The notes: a model not told the origin generated them from the sequence alone. 64,000 nucleotides of DNA from Rhizobiales bacterium UBA3584 (GCA_002375765.1 DFMV01000063.1:62001-126000), one strand, 5' to 3'; numbered from the stretch's first letter, positions 17,336 to 25,460 are shown. A program made the numbers and translations.

Positions 17336-18310
17336 TCAATACCCCAGATCGCGGCGGCGTTCGGCTTCGCCTTCGGGATCGTCCTCGGCCGTGTAGAGCT
17401 TGGACTCGGTGATGATGAACTTTTCAGGTTCCACACCATCGTTGAGATAGGCGGCAAGCGCTTCGAACGCGGGTCCGGCCATGTTGGGGGTCAACTCGAC
17501 GGTGGCGTTGGCTTCGCCCGCGGCGATGGCGGTGAAGATGTCGGGCACGGCATCGATCGAGACGACGAGAATGTCTTCGCCGGGGTTGAGGCCGGCTTCC
17601 TTGATGGCCTGGATGGCGCCCACGGCCATGTCGTCATTGTGGGCGTAAAGGGCGCAGATGTCGGCTCCGCCATTTTCGGCGCGCAGGAAGCCTTCCATCA
17701 CCTGCTTGCCCAGAGCGCGGGTGAAATCGCCGGTCTGGGAGCGTACGATCTCGATGTTGTCGTGATCGGCGATGGCTTCTTCAAAGCCCTGCTTGCGGTT
17801 GATGGCGGGGGAGGACCCCACGGTGCCCTGGAGTTCGACAACGCGGCATTCCTCGTCACCGACTGTCTCGACCAGCCAGTCGCCGGCGACGCGGCCCTCA
17901 AGGACCTGATCGGACGCCACCGAGGTAAGATAGAGATCTTCGGGTGCCTCGATGCCGCGGTCGAGAAGGACCACGGGGATGTCAGCGTCCTTGGCTTCGC
18001 TCAGAACTTCTTCCCAGCCGGTGGCGACCACGGGAGCGAGCAGGATGGCATCGACGCCCTGGGCGACGAACGAGCGGATGGCGCGGATCTGGTTTTCCTG
18101 ACGCTGCTGGGCGTCCGAGAACTGCAGATTGACACCCCATTCTTCGGCCTGCTGGCGGGTGACCGAGGTTTCGGCGGCGCGCCAGCCCGATTCCGAGCCG
18201 ATCTGCGAGAAGCCGATGGTCATGCCCTCAAGGCCTTCCTGCGCCATGGCGGCGGATCCGAGAAGGGCGACAGTGCTCACGCCAAGCGCGAGTTGCTTGA
18301 TGAATTTCAT
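17336..18310 (-). CDS. ytfQ: galactofuranose-type sugar-binding protein, YtfQ-like
   Basis: This 324-aa periplasmic protein captures the sugar for the YtfR/YtfT/YjfF importer. A signal peptide ends near residue 23 (AAMAQ). The mature part follows E. coli YtfQ almost block by block: GFSQIGSESGWRAAET, QQRQENQIRAIRSFVAQGVD, LAPVVATGWEEVL, VVELQGTVGSSPAI, IVRSQTGDFTRALGKQVMEG, YAHNDDMAVGAIQAIKEAGL and VELTPNMAGPAFEAL, ending RRRDLGY. That match supports galactofuranose or a close furanose as substrate, though the transported sugar in this organism is not shown. It is the first gene of the operon, behind two identical-type operators at 18376 and 18537. Confidence 0.93.
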   Translation of the reverse strand: MKFIKQLALGVSTVALLGSAAMAQEGLEGMTIGFSQIGSESGWRAAETSVTRQQAEEWGVNLQFSDAQQRQENQIRAIRSFVAQGVDAILLAPVVATGWEEVLSEAKDADIPVVLLDRGIEAPEDLYLTSVASDQVLEGRVAGDWLVETVGDEECRVVELQGTVGSSPAINRKQGFEEAIADHDNIEIVRSQTGDFTRALGKQVMEGFLRAENGGADICALYAHNDDMAVGAIQAIKEAGLNPGEDILVVSIDAVPDIFTAIAAGEANATVELTPNMAGPAFEALAAYLNDGVEPEKFIITESKLYTAEDDPEGEAERRRDLGY

Positions 18311-18375
18311 TGATTTTTCCTCCTGATGGCGCCGATCGGAGCCTCCCTCCGACCCGTGCCGTGGAGGAAAGATTG

Positions 18376-18394
18376 CATATAGTATTACTATATG
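18376..18394. promoter_or_regulatory. candidate FadR-type GntR operator 1 upstream of ytfQ
   Basis: CATATAGT and ACTATATG form perfect 8-bp arms around 3 nt. The core TAGTATTACTA fits the TNGTNNNACNA consensus of the FadR subfamily of GntR regulators. It lies 66 bp upstream of the ytfQ start. Confidence 0.6.
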
Positions 18395-18536
18395 TAAAGA
18401 CCGAAAAAGTTTGAATAGTCAGGACCGGGAAGGCCGGGAAATATGGAGTGTTATCGGTTACATTGTAAGGATCGTGGTTCGGTTTCCGGCCTGGCGGCGA
18501 ACCGGGAAGGGGGTGGCGGGGGCGAAAATGGGTCAA

Positions 18537-18549
18537 TTAGTATGACTAA
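18537..18549. promoter_or_regulatory. candidate FadR-type GntR operator 2 upstream of ytfQ
   Basis: TTAGTATGACTAA is a second site with the core TAGTATGACTA, differing from operator 1 only at the central position. The 161-bp spacing between the two starts would allow repression by DNA looping. No GntR gene lies in this window. The rest of 18311-18662 holds nothing else I can recognise. Confidence 0.55.
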
Positions 18550-18662
18550 ACGCGAAATCGTCTGGTTGGCCGAGGCGGGGCATGGACACAAAAGGCCGCA
18601 TTGGCTTTTTGCCCGCTTGCTGTAAAAGCGCAGGAAACGGAACGGTTGAGGGTGGCGAGGGC

Positions 18663-19016
18663 ATGAGCCTTGCGCGCGACATCGGCGGAGAAATCATCAA
18701 GGCGCTGGCGGTGCTGGCGGTGGTGTTTCTTTCGTTCGCCCATCAGCCTGTGGCCATTGCGACAGCCGATGACGGGTTGTCCTATTCTCTCGCCGATCTT
18801 TCGTTCTGCGGCGGCTCGCCCGAGGGCGACGGTGCGGGCCATTCCCCGTGTCATGCCTGCCGGGCCGGGGTGGCCGACCTGCCGGAAGCGCCTTGCGAGA
18901 ATGAGCCGGCCTATACCCGGTTCAGTCAGGTCCGATTCTCGCTCGCCGACGACCTGGTGGCCGAGCAGCACGCGTTTTCGACCCGCAAATCCCGAGCGCC
19001 GCCAGCACTGGCCTGA
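18663..19016 (+). CDS. DUF2946-like small secreted/membrane protein of a copper operon
   Basis: This 117-aa protein starts MSLARDIGGEIIKALAVLAVVFLSF, a signal anchor or signal peptide, followed by a short Cys-containing region (FCGGSPEG, SPCHACR, APC). That pattern resembles DUF2946-type proteins commonly found beside periplasmic copper chaperones. A role in copper handling is inferred from this and from its place 50 bp upstream of the YcnI-PCu(A)C gene. I prefer the ATG at 18663 with GAGGG upstream; an earlier in-frame ATG at 18582 would add 27 residues with no signal-like character. Confidence 0.6.
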   Translation: MSLARDIGGEIIKALAVLAVVFLSFAHQPVAIATADDGLSYSLADLSFCGGSPEGDGAGHSPCHACRAGVADLPEAPCENEPAYTRFSQVRFSLADDLVAEQHAFSTRKSRAPPALA

Positions 19017-19066
19017 TTGAAGCCGAATTTCTTTCAGACCAATCTTGTTCATGCTGGAGATCATCC

Positions 19067-19945
19067 ATGATCCGCATCGCTTCCCGCGCGGCGCTCGCCG
19101 CTGCATCCACATTTGCCATTGCTTCGCCCGCCCTGGCGCATATGACCTTTGAGACCGCCCAATCGGCGCCCGGTGAACAGTTCCGGGGCGTGCTCGTCCT
19201 GCCCCATGGCTGCGATGGCGCGCCGACCGACACAATCCGTGTGACGCTGCCCCAAGGCTTTGTTGACGTCAGCGCCGAGGCCAAGGATGGCTGGACGCTC
19301 GAAACGCCGGGCAGCGATGGTCAGGTCAGCCAGATCGTCTGGTCGGGCGGCTCGGTGCCAGACGACGGGCACGAGACGTTCGCCTTTACCGGCACCTTTG
19401 CCGCCGACCTGCCCGAGACTGACATGGTGTTTGCCGTCGAGCAGATGTGTGGCGAGGTTTCGCTGGGCTGGGAGCCGGCGGTGAGCCTTGGGGACGAGCC
19501 GGTCTCTCACGGGCAAGACGGCTCTGATGCCATCACCGTGGGCGACCTGGAACTGACCGGCGCCTTTACCCGCGCCACGCTGCCCAACGCGCCGGTCGGC
19601 GGGGGCTATGTGACGATCACCAACAAGGGGGACGAGGCCGACCGGCTGGTCTCGGCGCAATCGTCGTTTTCGCCGGACGTGCAGATCCACGAAATGGCGG
19701 TGGTCAATGACGTGATGCAAATGCAGCAATTGCCCGAGGGGCTCGAAATTCCGGCCGGTGAGACCGTGACGCTGGCACCCGGCGGGCTGCACATGATGTT
19801 CATGAACATTTCCGCCCCGTTCGTCGAGGGCGAGACCGTGCCGGTGACGCTAGTGTTCGAGAAGGCCGGCGAGGTCGAGATCGAGCTGGCGGTGCAGGCC
19901 TTCGGGGCATCGGGGATGAACACTTCCGGCCATGAGGGGCACTGA
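19067..19945 (+). CDS. YcnI-like (DUF1775) and PCu(A)C copper chaperone fusion
   Basis: This 292-aa periplasmic protein joins two copper-binding domains. After a signal peptide (ends SPALA, residue 24) the mature protein begins with His25 in HMTFE, the N-terminal His that binds copper in YcnI. The second domain (about 155-280) is PCu(A)C with ligands His208 and Met219 plus His242 and Met244 in GGLHMMFM. The C-terminus carries extra His (SGHEGH). PCu(A)C proteins deliver Cu(I) to the CuA site of cytochrome oxidase, often together with SCO. The SCO gene follows at once, so a role in oxidase assembly or copper recycling is likely. GGAG precedes the ATG. Confidence 0.9.
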   Translation: MIRIASRAALAAASTFAIASPALAHMTFETAQSAPGEQFRGVLVLPHGCDGAPTDTIRVTLPQGFVDVSAEAKDGWTLETPGSDGQVSQIVWSGGSVPDDGHETFAFTGTFAADLPETDMVFAVEQMCGEVSLGWEPAVSLGDEPVSHGQDGSDAITVGDLELTGAFTRATLPNAPVGGGYVTITNKGDEADRLVSAQSSFSPDVQIHEMAVVNDVMQMQQLPEGLEIPAGETVTLAPGGLHMMFMNISAPFVEGETVPVTLVFEKAGEVEIELAVQAFGASGMNTSGHEGH

Positions 19946-19949
19946 TCCG

Positions 19950-20576
19950 ATGGCCAATTCGATGCTTCATACGGTGCGTATCGTGCTCTGGACCCTGGTT
20001 ATGGTTGCTGCCGCCGGGGCGGGGGTGCTTTGGTATTCGACGCAGGTGCGGCCCGACCCCTCCAGCCAACTGGCCGCAGCGCCCCAGGGGCAATATGGGG
20101 CCGGGGATTACCAGCTTGTCGATCACACCGGCGCGCCGGTCGACCAATCGGTATTCACCGGCAAACCCTCAATGGTGTTTTTCGGGTTCACCCATTGCCC
20201 CGATGTGTGCCCGACCACTTTGGGCGACATGCAGCACTGGTATGCCGAACTGGGCGATGACGCCGATGCGGTGAACGCCTTTTTTGTTTCCGTCGATCCC
20301 GAACGCGACACGCCCGAGGTTCTGGGCGAATATGTTGGCTGGGTCTCCGAGCGGATCACCGGGATCACCGGCGAGCCCGAGGAGGTCGAGAAGGCCATCA
20401 ATGCCTGGGGCGTGTTTGCCGAGAAAGCGCCGCTCGAGGGCGGCGGCTATAACGTCAACCACACCGCCTCGGTGTTTTTGATCGATAGCGCGGGGCAATT
20501 GTTTGGCACGATTGCCTACGGGGAAGGCGCCGAGACGGCTGTGGGCAAGCTCAGGCGGCTGATCGGCGAGGGTTAG
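19950..20576 (+). CDS. SCO1/SenC family copper chaperone
   Basis: This 208-aa protein is a membrane-anchored thioredoxin-fold SCO protein that helps load the CuA centre of cytochrome c oxidase. One N-terminal membrane helix (about 11-29) precedes the domain. The copper ligands are Cys83 and Cys87 in CPDVC and His171 in NVNHTASVF. FVSVDPERDTPEVL is the typical central block. I start it at ATG 19950, just after the upstream gene's stop; an ATG at 19932 overlapping that gene is possible. It closes the copper operon; a repeat mosaic follows. Confidence 0.93.
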   Translation: MANSMLHTVRIVLWTLVMVAAAGAGVLWYSTQVRPDPSSQLAAAPQGQYGAGDYQLVDHTGAPVDQSVFTGKPSMVFFGFTHCPDVCPTTLGDMQHWYAELGDDADAVNAFFVSVDPERDTPEVLGEYVGWVSERITGITGEPEEVEKAINAWGVFAEKAPLEGGGYNVNHTASVFLIDSAGQLFGTIAYGEGAETAVGKLRRLIGEG

Positions 20577-20621
20577 GGCCGGCGATTTCCGGGCGGTCCT
20601 TTCACCGGCGCTGAGCGTACT

Positions 20622-20784
20622 GGGCCCCGGCTCGAGGCCGGGGTGACAAGGGTGGGGAGGACAGGGCCGGTTCTTCTCCATCGACGTCATCCCGGGCGCA
20701 GACCCGGGATCCAGCAACCAGCGGGGTTTGCGGTTCTGTCTCTGGCGTTGAGCGTACCGGGCCCCGGCGCAAGGCCGGGGTGAC
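20622..20784. repeat. CCCGGG palindrome mosaic, copy 3 (three palindromes)
   Basis: Palindromes lie at 20622-20648, 20687-20712 and 20759-20784. The last two with their spacer form a full-length element (20687-20784) nearly colinear with the copy at 40247, including the shared spacer piece GTTTGCGGTTCTGTC. It separates convergent scO-type and hydrolase genes. Confidence 0.85.
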
Positions 20785-20802
20785 AAAGGGGGCAGGGAGA
20801 GG

Positions 20803-21669
20803 CTAGGCCAGGGCCTCAAGGACCGCCTTGGCGGTCTCGTCGGGGTATTCCTCGTAAAATGACAGCTTGCCCTGCGGCAGGACACTGGCGCCGACGCCGG
20901 GCAATTGCGCCAGGGCCGCCATTTCCGCCTTGGATTTACGCGGCGTGTGTTCGCCGTAAATCAGGGCAACGGTGCCCGGTACGCGGCGAGCGGCGTCGAG
21001 CCAGTCCTCGCGGGTCTCGAAGGGGTCGAGCTCGCCGGCCACGAAGCGGAACGAACCGTGGCGGGCGCCGGGCGCTTCGGTGACCTTGCGCTTTTCCGCC
21101 ATCCGCTCCGACGTGACCCACGCCGGGTCCGAATAGACATGGCCGCGCGTCATCATGCCGATGACCGGACCATTGACGTTGAGCCGGTAGAGTGCCGCGC
21201 CGGCTATGGGGATATCGACGGCCCTGGCCAGAAATTTGAAGAGTGCCATGCGCTTGCCTGTCATTGTGGGTAGCGGCCCGCGCCATGTTGGGGCCAGAAG
21301 GCAGAGCTGGCCGGTGCTCGAGGGCGCGGCGGTGGCCTGCGCGAGGGCGTATCCGGCGGCGTGGCCGGCTGCGATGGTGGCGAAAGGGTGAGCGATTTCG
21401 GTCAGAACGAACCGCAGGAAATCGCGATAGAGGCTCGGCCGCCAATCGATCCTGGGACGGGGCAGATCGCCAAAGCCGGGCCAGTCGATGGCCAGTGTGG
21501 CGTAATGGGCGGCGAGCCGTTGCTGCAGCGGCCGCATCTCGTGCCGGGTGGAAATCGAACTGAGCGCGGGGAGCAAAAGGAGTTGCGGCCCGGAACCGGC
21601 GCGCGTCAGCCCGATTGTGACGGGCTTTCCGTCGGCCGTCCACTCGATCCGGTCTTCAGTCCATTCCAC
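20803..21669 (-). CDS. alpha/beta-hydrolase-fold protein lacking catalytic Ser and His
   Basis: This 288-aa cytosolic protein has the alpha/beta-hydrolase order of elements: LLLLPALSSISTRHEMRPL, TLAIDWPGFGDLPRP (oxyanion strand region), then a nucleophile-elbow equivalent AAGHAAGYALA at 101-110. The elbow has Ala104 where GxSxG would place Ser. Near the C-terminus GKLSFYEEYPDE stands where this fold usually keeps its His before EE-P; here it is Tyr. It therefore looks non-hydrolytic, perhaps a binding protein. I believe similar sequences with GHAAGY exist elsewhere, so this may be a family trait. It diverges from dmeR. Confidence 0.75.
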   Translation of the reverse strand: MEWTEDRIEWTADGKPVTIGLTRAGSGPQLLLLPALSSISTRHEMRPLQQRLAAHYATLAIDWPGFGDLPRPRIDWRPSLYRDFLRFVLTEIAHPFATIAAGHAAGYALAQATAAPSSTGQLCLLAPTWRGPLPTMTGKRMALFKFLARAVDIPIAGAALYRLNVNGPVIGMMTRGHVYSDPAWVTSERMAEKRKVTEAPGARHGSFRFVAGELDPFETREDWLDAARRVPGTVALIYGEHTPRKSKAEMAALAQLPGVGASVLPQGKLSFYEEYPDETAKAVLEALA

Positions 21670-21693
21670 GGCTTCACCATTGCGCCCAATTAT

Positions 21694-21716
21694 AATATAG
21701 TCCCCTATACTATATT
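21694..21716. promoter_or_regulatory. candidate DmeR operator (RcnR/CsoR type)
   Basis: AATATAGT (21694-21701) and ACTATATT (21709-21716) are perfect inverted arms around CCCCTAT. A C/G tract flanked by A/T-rich inverted repeats is the known operator form of RcnR-type repressors, and DmeR of Rhizobium binds a similar ATATAGTAT-C-tract site. It is 22 bp upstream of the dmeR start. Confidence 0.75.
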
Positions 21717-21737
21717 GAAATCGGGTTTGCCATCGCC

Positions 21738-22010
21738 ATGTCTCACACCATCCGCAACAAAGAGAAGCTGACGGCCAGGGTGCGCCGGCTCAAGGGCCAG
21801 ATCGAGGGGATCGAGCGCGCGCTGGAAGCTGAAAAGCCCTGCGCGGAAATTCTGCGCCAACTCGCTTCGGCACGCGGGGCGATGAGCGGACTGACCGCCG
21901 AGGTGATGGAGGACCATCTGCGCGAGCATGTGCTGAAACCCCAGACCGACGCGCTGCGCGATGCGGGCGGCCAGGAACTGATCGAAATCATCCGAACCTA
22001 TATGAAATAG
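21738..22010 (+). CDS. dmeR: RcnR/CsoR-family Ni/Co-responsive repressor
   Basis: This 90-aa all-helical regulator binds DNA without metal and releases it on Ni(II)/Co(II). The RcnR metal ligands are all present: His3 in MSHTIR, Cys35 in KPCAEIL, His60 and His64 in EDHLREHV. The formaldehyde sensor FrmR lacks His64, so a metal sensor is the better reading. It precedes the cation exporter dmeF by 26 nt and has a matching operator just upstream, which reproduces the rhizobial dmeRF arrangement. Autorepression of the operon is inferred. Confidence 0.9.
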   Translation: MSHTIRNKEKLTARVRRLKGQIEGIERALEAEKPCAEILRQLASARGAMSGLTAEVMEDHLREHVLKPQTDALRDAGGQELIEIIRTYMK

Positions 22011-22036
22011 GCCGGTTTACCGGCGGGAGTTTCCCC

Positions 22037-23017
22037 ATGTCAGCAATCGATGTTTCGGCCCACACCCATGGGCACAATTTTCTCGGCAGCGACCATCGGC
22101 GCAACGAGGGGCGCGTCTGGCTGGTCATAGGTCTGACCGCCGCGATGATGGTGGCCGAAATCGGTGCCGGGGCGATCTATGGCTCGATGGCGCTGATTGC
22201 CGATGGCTGGCACATGTCCACCCATGCCGGGGCGATGCTGATTACCGCGCTGACCTATCTCTATGCCCGCCGCCACGCCGCCGACCCGCGCTTCACCTTC
22301 GGAACCGGCAAGCTCGGAGACCTCGGGGCTTTCGCCAGTGCCATCATTCTGGCGCTGGTCGCGCTGCTGATCGGCTGGGAGAGCCTGACGCGGCTGGCCA
22401 ATCCGGTGGCGATCAGCTTTGAACAGGCCATCGCCGTTGCCTGTCTGGGGCTGGTGGTCAATCTGGTCTGCGCATGGCTGCTCAGGGACGACCATTCCCA
22501 CCATCACGGGCATGGGCACGCCCATCATCACCACGACGATGACGGCGCGCACGGCCACAGCCATGACGGTCGTCATAATCACGCGCGCGACAACAATCTC
22601 CGCGCTGCCTATCTGCACGTTCTAGCCGATGCGCTGACCTCGATCCTGGCCATCGCGGCGCTGCTGGCGGGCCGCAGCTATGGTTGGAACTGGGCCGATC
22701 CGGCCATGGGCGTTGTCGGCGCGCTGGTGATTGCCCGCTGGTCATGGGGCCTGATCCGCGATTCCGGCGGTGTTCTGCTCGACCGGACGCCCGACAGCGA
22801 TGATCTGCCGGGACAAATCCGCTCGGCCCTCGAAACCGAGATCGACCGGATTGCCGATTTGCATGTCTGGCAGGTGGGGCCGGGCCATCACGCGGCTATC
22901 GTCTCGCTGGTGTCGAGCGAGCCTCGACAGCCCTCGGCTTACAAATCGCGTCTCGCAAAGATCGGCAGACTCTCGCACGTTACCGTCGAGGTGGATGGCG
23001 TGAACGCGGGTGCATGA
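22037..23017 (+). CDS. dmeF: CDF-family divalent metal exporter (Ni/Co), DmeF
   Basis: This 326-aa inner-membrane antiporter of the cation diffusion facilitator family should export Co(II) and Ni(II). Six membrane helices are visible. The metal-site motifs are ALIADGWHMSTH in helix II and YLHVLADALTS in helix V (HxxxD type). A long His-rich loop between helices IV and V (about 150-185, with HSHHHGHGHAHHHH) is typical of DmeF. A cytoplasmic C-terminal domain with DLHVWQVGPGHHAA follows. GGGAG precedes the ATG. It is co-transcribed with dmeR and convergent with ilvA. Confidence 0.93.
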   Translation: MSAIDVSAHTHGHNFLGSDHRRNEGRVWLVIGLTAAMMVAEIGAGAIYGSMALIADGWHMSTHAGAMLITALTYLYARRHAADPRFTFGTGKLGDLGAFASAIILALVALLIGWESLTRLANPVAISFEQAIAVACLGLVVNLVCAWLLRDDHSHHHGHGHAHHHHDDDGAHGHSHDGRHNHARDNNLRAAYLHVLADALTSILAIAALLAGRSYGWNWADPAMGVVGALVIARWSWGLIRDSGGVLLDRTPDSDDLPGQIRSALETEIDRIADLHVWQVGPGHHAAIVSLVSSEPRQPSAYKSRLAKIGRLSHVTVEVDGVNAGA

Positions 23018-23029
23018 GCCTGCGCCGCT

Positions 23030-24544
23030 TTACGCCGGTGCGAGGAACATCGCATAGGCCGGGTTGCCGCTTTCGTCCCAATGGGCGTAGCCCAGCGTAT
23101 CGAGATAGGTTTCAAACACGTCCCGCTCGGCGGGCGGAACCTGGATGCCGATGAGGATGCGGCCATAGTCCGAGCCGTGATTGCGGTAGTGGAACAGGGA
23201 AATATTCCAGTCGGGCGCCAGGCCCTCGAGGAATTTGAGCAGCGCGCCGGGCCGTTCGGGAAATTCAAAGCGGTAGAGCAATTCGTTTCTCAAGCCCTCG
23301 ACGCGGCCGCCGACCATGTAGCGGATGTGCAGCTTGGCGACCTCATTGTCGCTCAGATCGAGAACCGTGTGCCCGTGTTCACGCAGCATGGCGATGATCT
23401 CGGCCTTTTCCGCATCGCCGCGCTTGAGCCCGATGCCGACAAAGATGTTCGCCGAATTGCCCGGCGCGATGCGGTAGTTGAATTCGGTGATGGCGCGGGC
23501 GCCCAAAAGACCGATAAAGGCGCGGTAGGCGCCGGGTTTTTCGGGGATCGTGACAGCCAGAACCGCTTCGGCGCGCTCACCCAACTCGGCCCGTTCGGCG
23601 ACGTGGCGCAGACGGTCGAAATTGATGTTGGCGCCCGAGCAGATGGCGATGGCGGCGCCACGGGTTTGGAGCGTTGGAGCGTGCTTGCGCAGCCCGGCCA
23701 GCGATACGGCCCCCGCGGGTTCGGCGATGGCGCGCGTGTGTTCGAACACATCCTTGATGGCGGCGCAGATCTCGTCGGTCGAAACGGTGACGATGTCGTC
23801 GAGCGTGTCCTTGAGGATGTCGAAAGTGTGCTCGCCCGCCTGCTTGACGGCAACGCCATCGGCAAAGATGCCCACTTCATTCAGCGGCACGGGACGCCCG
23901 GCGGCCAGCGCGGCTTTCATCGAGGCGGCGTCTTCGGGTTCGACCCCGATCAGCTTGATGTCGGGGCGCAGGAATTTGGCGTAGGCCGCGACCCCGGCAG
24001 CCAGCCCGCCGCCGCCGATGGGCAGATAGATCGCCGCGATGGGGCCGCCATGCTGGCGCAGGATTTCGACCCCGATGGTGCCCTGGCCGGCGATGACCTG
24101 GGGGTCGTCATAGGGGTGGACGAAGGTGAGGTTTTCGGTTTCGCACAGGTCGAGTGCGTGAATGCGGGCGTCATCGAAACTGTCGCCCTTTATCACCACT
24201 TCGCCGCCCAGGCGCTTGACCGCCTCGACCTTGATCGAAGGTGTGGTGGTGGGCATGACGATGACCGCGCGCGTGCCCATGCGGGTGGCAGAGTAGGCCA
24301 GCCCCTGCGCATGATTGCCGGCAGAAGCGCAGATGACGCCTTTCTGGCGCTCGGCATCGGTGAGCGAGGCGAGCTTGTTGTAGGCGCCGCGCAGCTTGAA
24401 GGAAAAGACCGGCTGAAGATCTTCGCGCTTGAGAAAGACCGGGCGGGAGAGCTTGTCGGACAGCGGCCCCATCCTCTCGAGCGGGGTTTCGACCGCAACG
24501 TCATAGACCGAGGAGGACAGGATGGAGCGGATGATCTCTTGCAT
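23030..24544 (-). CDS. ilvA: threonine ammonia-lyase (biosynthetic, with regulatory domains)
   Basis: This 504-aa PLP enzyme deaminates threonine to 2-oxobutanoate, the first step of isoleucine synthesis. Lys50 in VFSFKLRGAYNK is the PLP lysine; SAGNHAQG and the glycine loop PIGGGGLAAG hold the cofactor. The C-terminal 170 residues contain two ACT-like regulatory modules (AVTIPEKPGAYRAF and YRFEFPERPGALLKF), which mark the isoleucine-inhibited biosynthetic form rather than the catabolic TdcB. GAAGG precedes the ATG. The other isoleucine gene here, ilvD, is 23 kb away. Confidence 0.95.
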   Translation of the reverse strand: MQEIIRSILSSSVYDVAVETPLERMGPLSDKLSRPVFLKREDLQPVFSFKLRGAYNKLASLTDAERQKGVICASAGNHAQGLAYSATRMGTRAVIVMPTTTPSIKVEAVKRLGGEVVIKGDSFDDARIHALDLCETENLTFVHPYDDPQVIAGQGTIGVEILRQHGGPIAAIYLPIGGGGLAAGVAAYAKFLRPDIKLIGVEPEDAASMKAALAAGRPVPLNEVGIFADGVAVKQAGEHTFDILKDTLDDIVTVSTDEICAAIKDVFEHTRAIAEPAGAVSLAGLRKHAPTLQTRGAAIAICSGANINFDRLRHVAERAELGERAEAVLAVTIPEKPGAYRAFIGLLGARAITEFNYRIAPGNSANIFVGIGLKRGDAEKAEIIAMLREHGHTVLDLSDNEVAKLHIRYMVGGRVEGLRNELLYRFEFPERPGALLKFLEGLAPDWNISLFHYRNHGSDYGRILIGIQVPPAERDVFETYLDTLGYAHWDESGNPAYAMFLAPA

Positions 24545-24687
24545 GACAAAGCCTTCGGACGCGTCTTGTCCCCGACATAGCGCCGATGGGCGTGTGTGTC
24601 ACTTGGGTGTCGTGGGAAAGGGGTAGGGCGACTGGGCGAGACGTTGCGGGAATAACTGCCGGGTGGGGCGCTGAGAGGCCCTTAGAT

Positions 24688-24782
24688 GGACCCCGGGAAC
24701 AAGTCCTGGGGTGACATGTTGGGGTATGGAGATGGTATTGCTTCAAACTCACTCTGTCATTCCGGGACTTGTTCCCGGAATC
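24688..24782. repeat. CCCGGG palindrome repeat pair, copy 4
   Basis: ACCCCGGGAACAAGTCCTGGGGT (24690-24712) and TTCCGGGACTTGTTCCCGGAA (24760-24780) sit 50 bp apart in the 332-bp gap between ilvA and the TlpA gene. The rest of 24545-24876 should hold the two divergent promoters; I see no other element. Confidence 0.8.
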
Positions 24783-24876
24783 CAGCGGCGATGGCCACAG
24801 GCACGGCATCGATGGGCTGGATGAGGCGCATATTGAGATCGGCGCGAAAACATTGGTCGGAACAGAAGGTGTTGCG

Positions 24877-25362
24877 ATGAGGATTGCCCGAAATTTGCTG
24901 ATTGCCGCTCTGCTCGTGCCCGGCGTTGCATCCGGACAGGCGACAGCAGCCGATCTGTCGACCATCACCGTGCGCGATGCGGCGGGGGAGACGACGGCGC
25001 TGTCCGATCTGGTAGGCGGGCCGACGATCGTCCATTTCTGGGCGACCTGGTGTGCGCCGTGCCTTGAGGAATTGCCGCAACTCGATGCGTTTGCGCAGGG
25101 GCTGGAGCCGGGCGAACTGGTTGTGGTTTCGGTCGATACCGCCGGATATGAGCGGATTACCGATTATCTCGGCGATCTGGGGGTGGGGCTGGAGAGTTAC
25201 CAGCAGATCGAGGGGAATGTGGGGAGCGTGTTCGGGATTTTGGGATATCCGAGCACGCTTGTTGTCGATGACGGCGGAGAGATCGTTTTCCGGCGGCAGG
25301 GGGCGGTCCAGTGGTCAGACGCGGATACCGCCGCCGAAATGATGGCGTTAATCGAGCCCTAG
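24877..25362 (+). CDS. TlpA-family periplasmic thioredoxin
   Basis: This 161-aa protein is an exported thiol-disulfide oxidoreductase. A signal peptide ends near residue 25 (ATAAD). The active site is WATWCAPC with Cys59 and Cys62, and the cis-Pro loop is GYPSTLVVD. The acidic TlpA-like insertion is short. Reducing roles in cytochrome c or oxidase assembly are typical for the family, but no such gene is adjacent. I chose ATG 24877 with AGAAGG upstream; the open frame before it runs through a repeat element. Confidence 0.85.
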   Translation: MRIARNLLIAALLVPGVASGQATAADLSTITVRDAAGETTALSDLVGGPTIVHFWATWCAPCLEELPQLDAFAQGLEPGELVVVSVDTAGYERITDYLGDLGVGLESYQQIEGNVGSVFGILGYPSTLVVDDGGEIVFRRQGAVQWSDADTAAEMMALIEP

Positions 25363-25460
25363 AGCCAAGGATTTGATTGAATCAAATCCTTGGCTCTAAG
25401 CCCTTGTTTTGTCGCGTGTCCGAACCGCAAAACCGTTTCCACTTTTGCTGGACACGCTCT
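25363..25460. repeat. rhizobial-type palindromic repeat (family 2), copy 1
   Basis: It begins with a perfect 19-bp palindrome around 1 nt: TAGAGCCAAGGATTTGATT and its complement, spanning about 25364-25402. Then comes a segment with TCGCGTGTCCGAACCGC, AAACCGTTTCCACTTTTG and CTGGACACGCTCTAA. Very similar sequence is abundant between genes in Rhizobiales (from memory). A second copy of the latter part is at 42955. The first palindrome may also end TlpA transcription. Confidence 0.75.

Noticed and set aside
15641..18313. 890-codon open frame on the + strand opposite ytfQ and ytfR
   Set aside because: It is the antisense shadow of the transporter genes in high-GC DNA, runs across the intergenic repeat, and its translation shows no family motif.
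23081..24580. 499-codon + strand frame opposite ilvA
   Set aside because: Antisense shadow; the minus strand carries the clear PLP enzyme.
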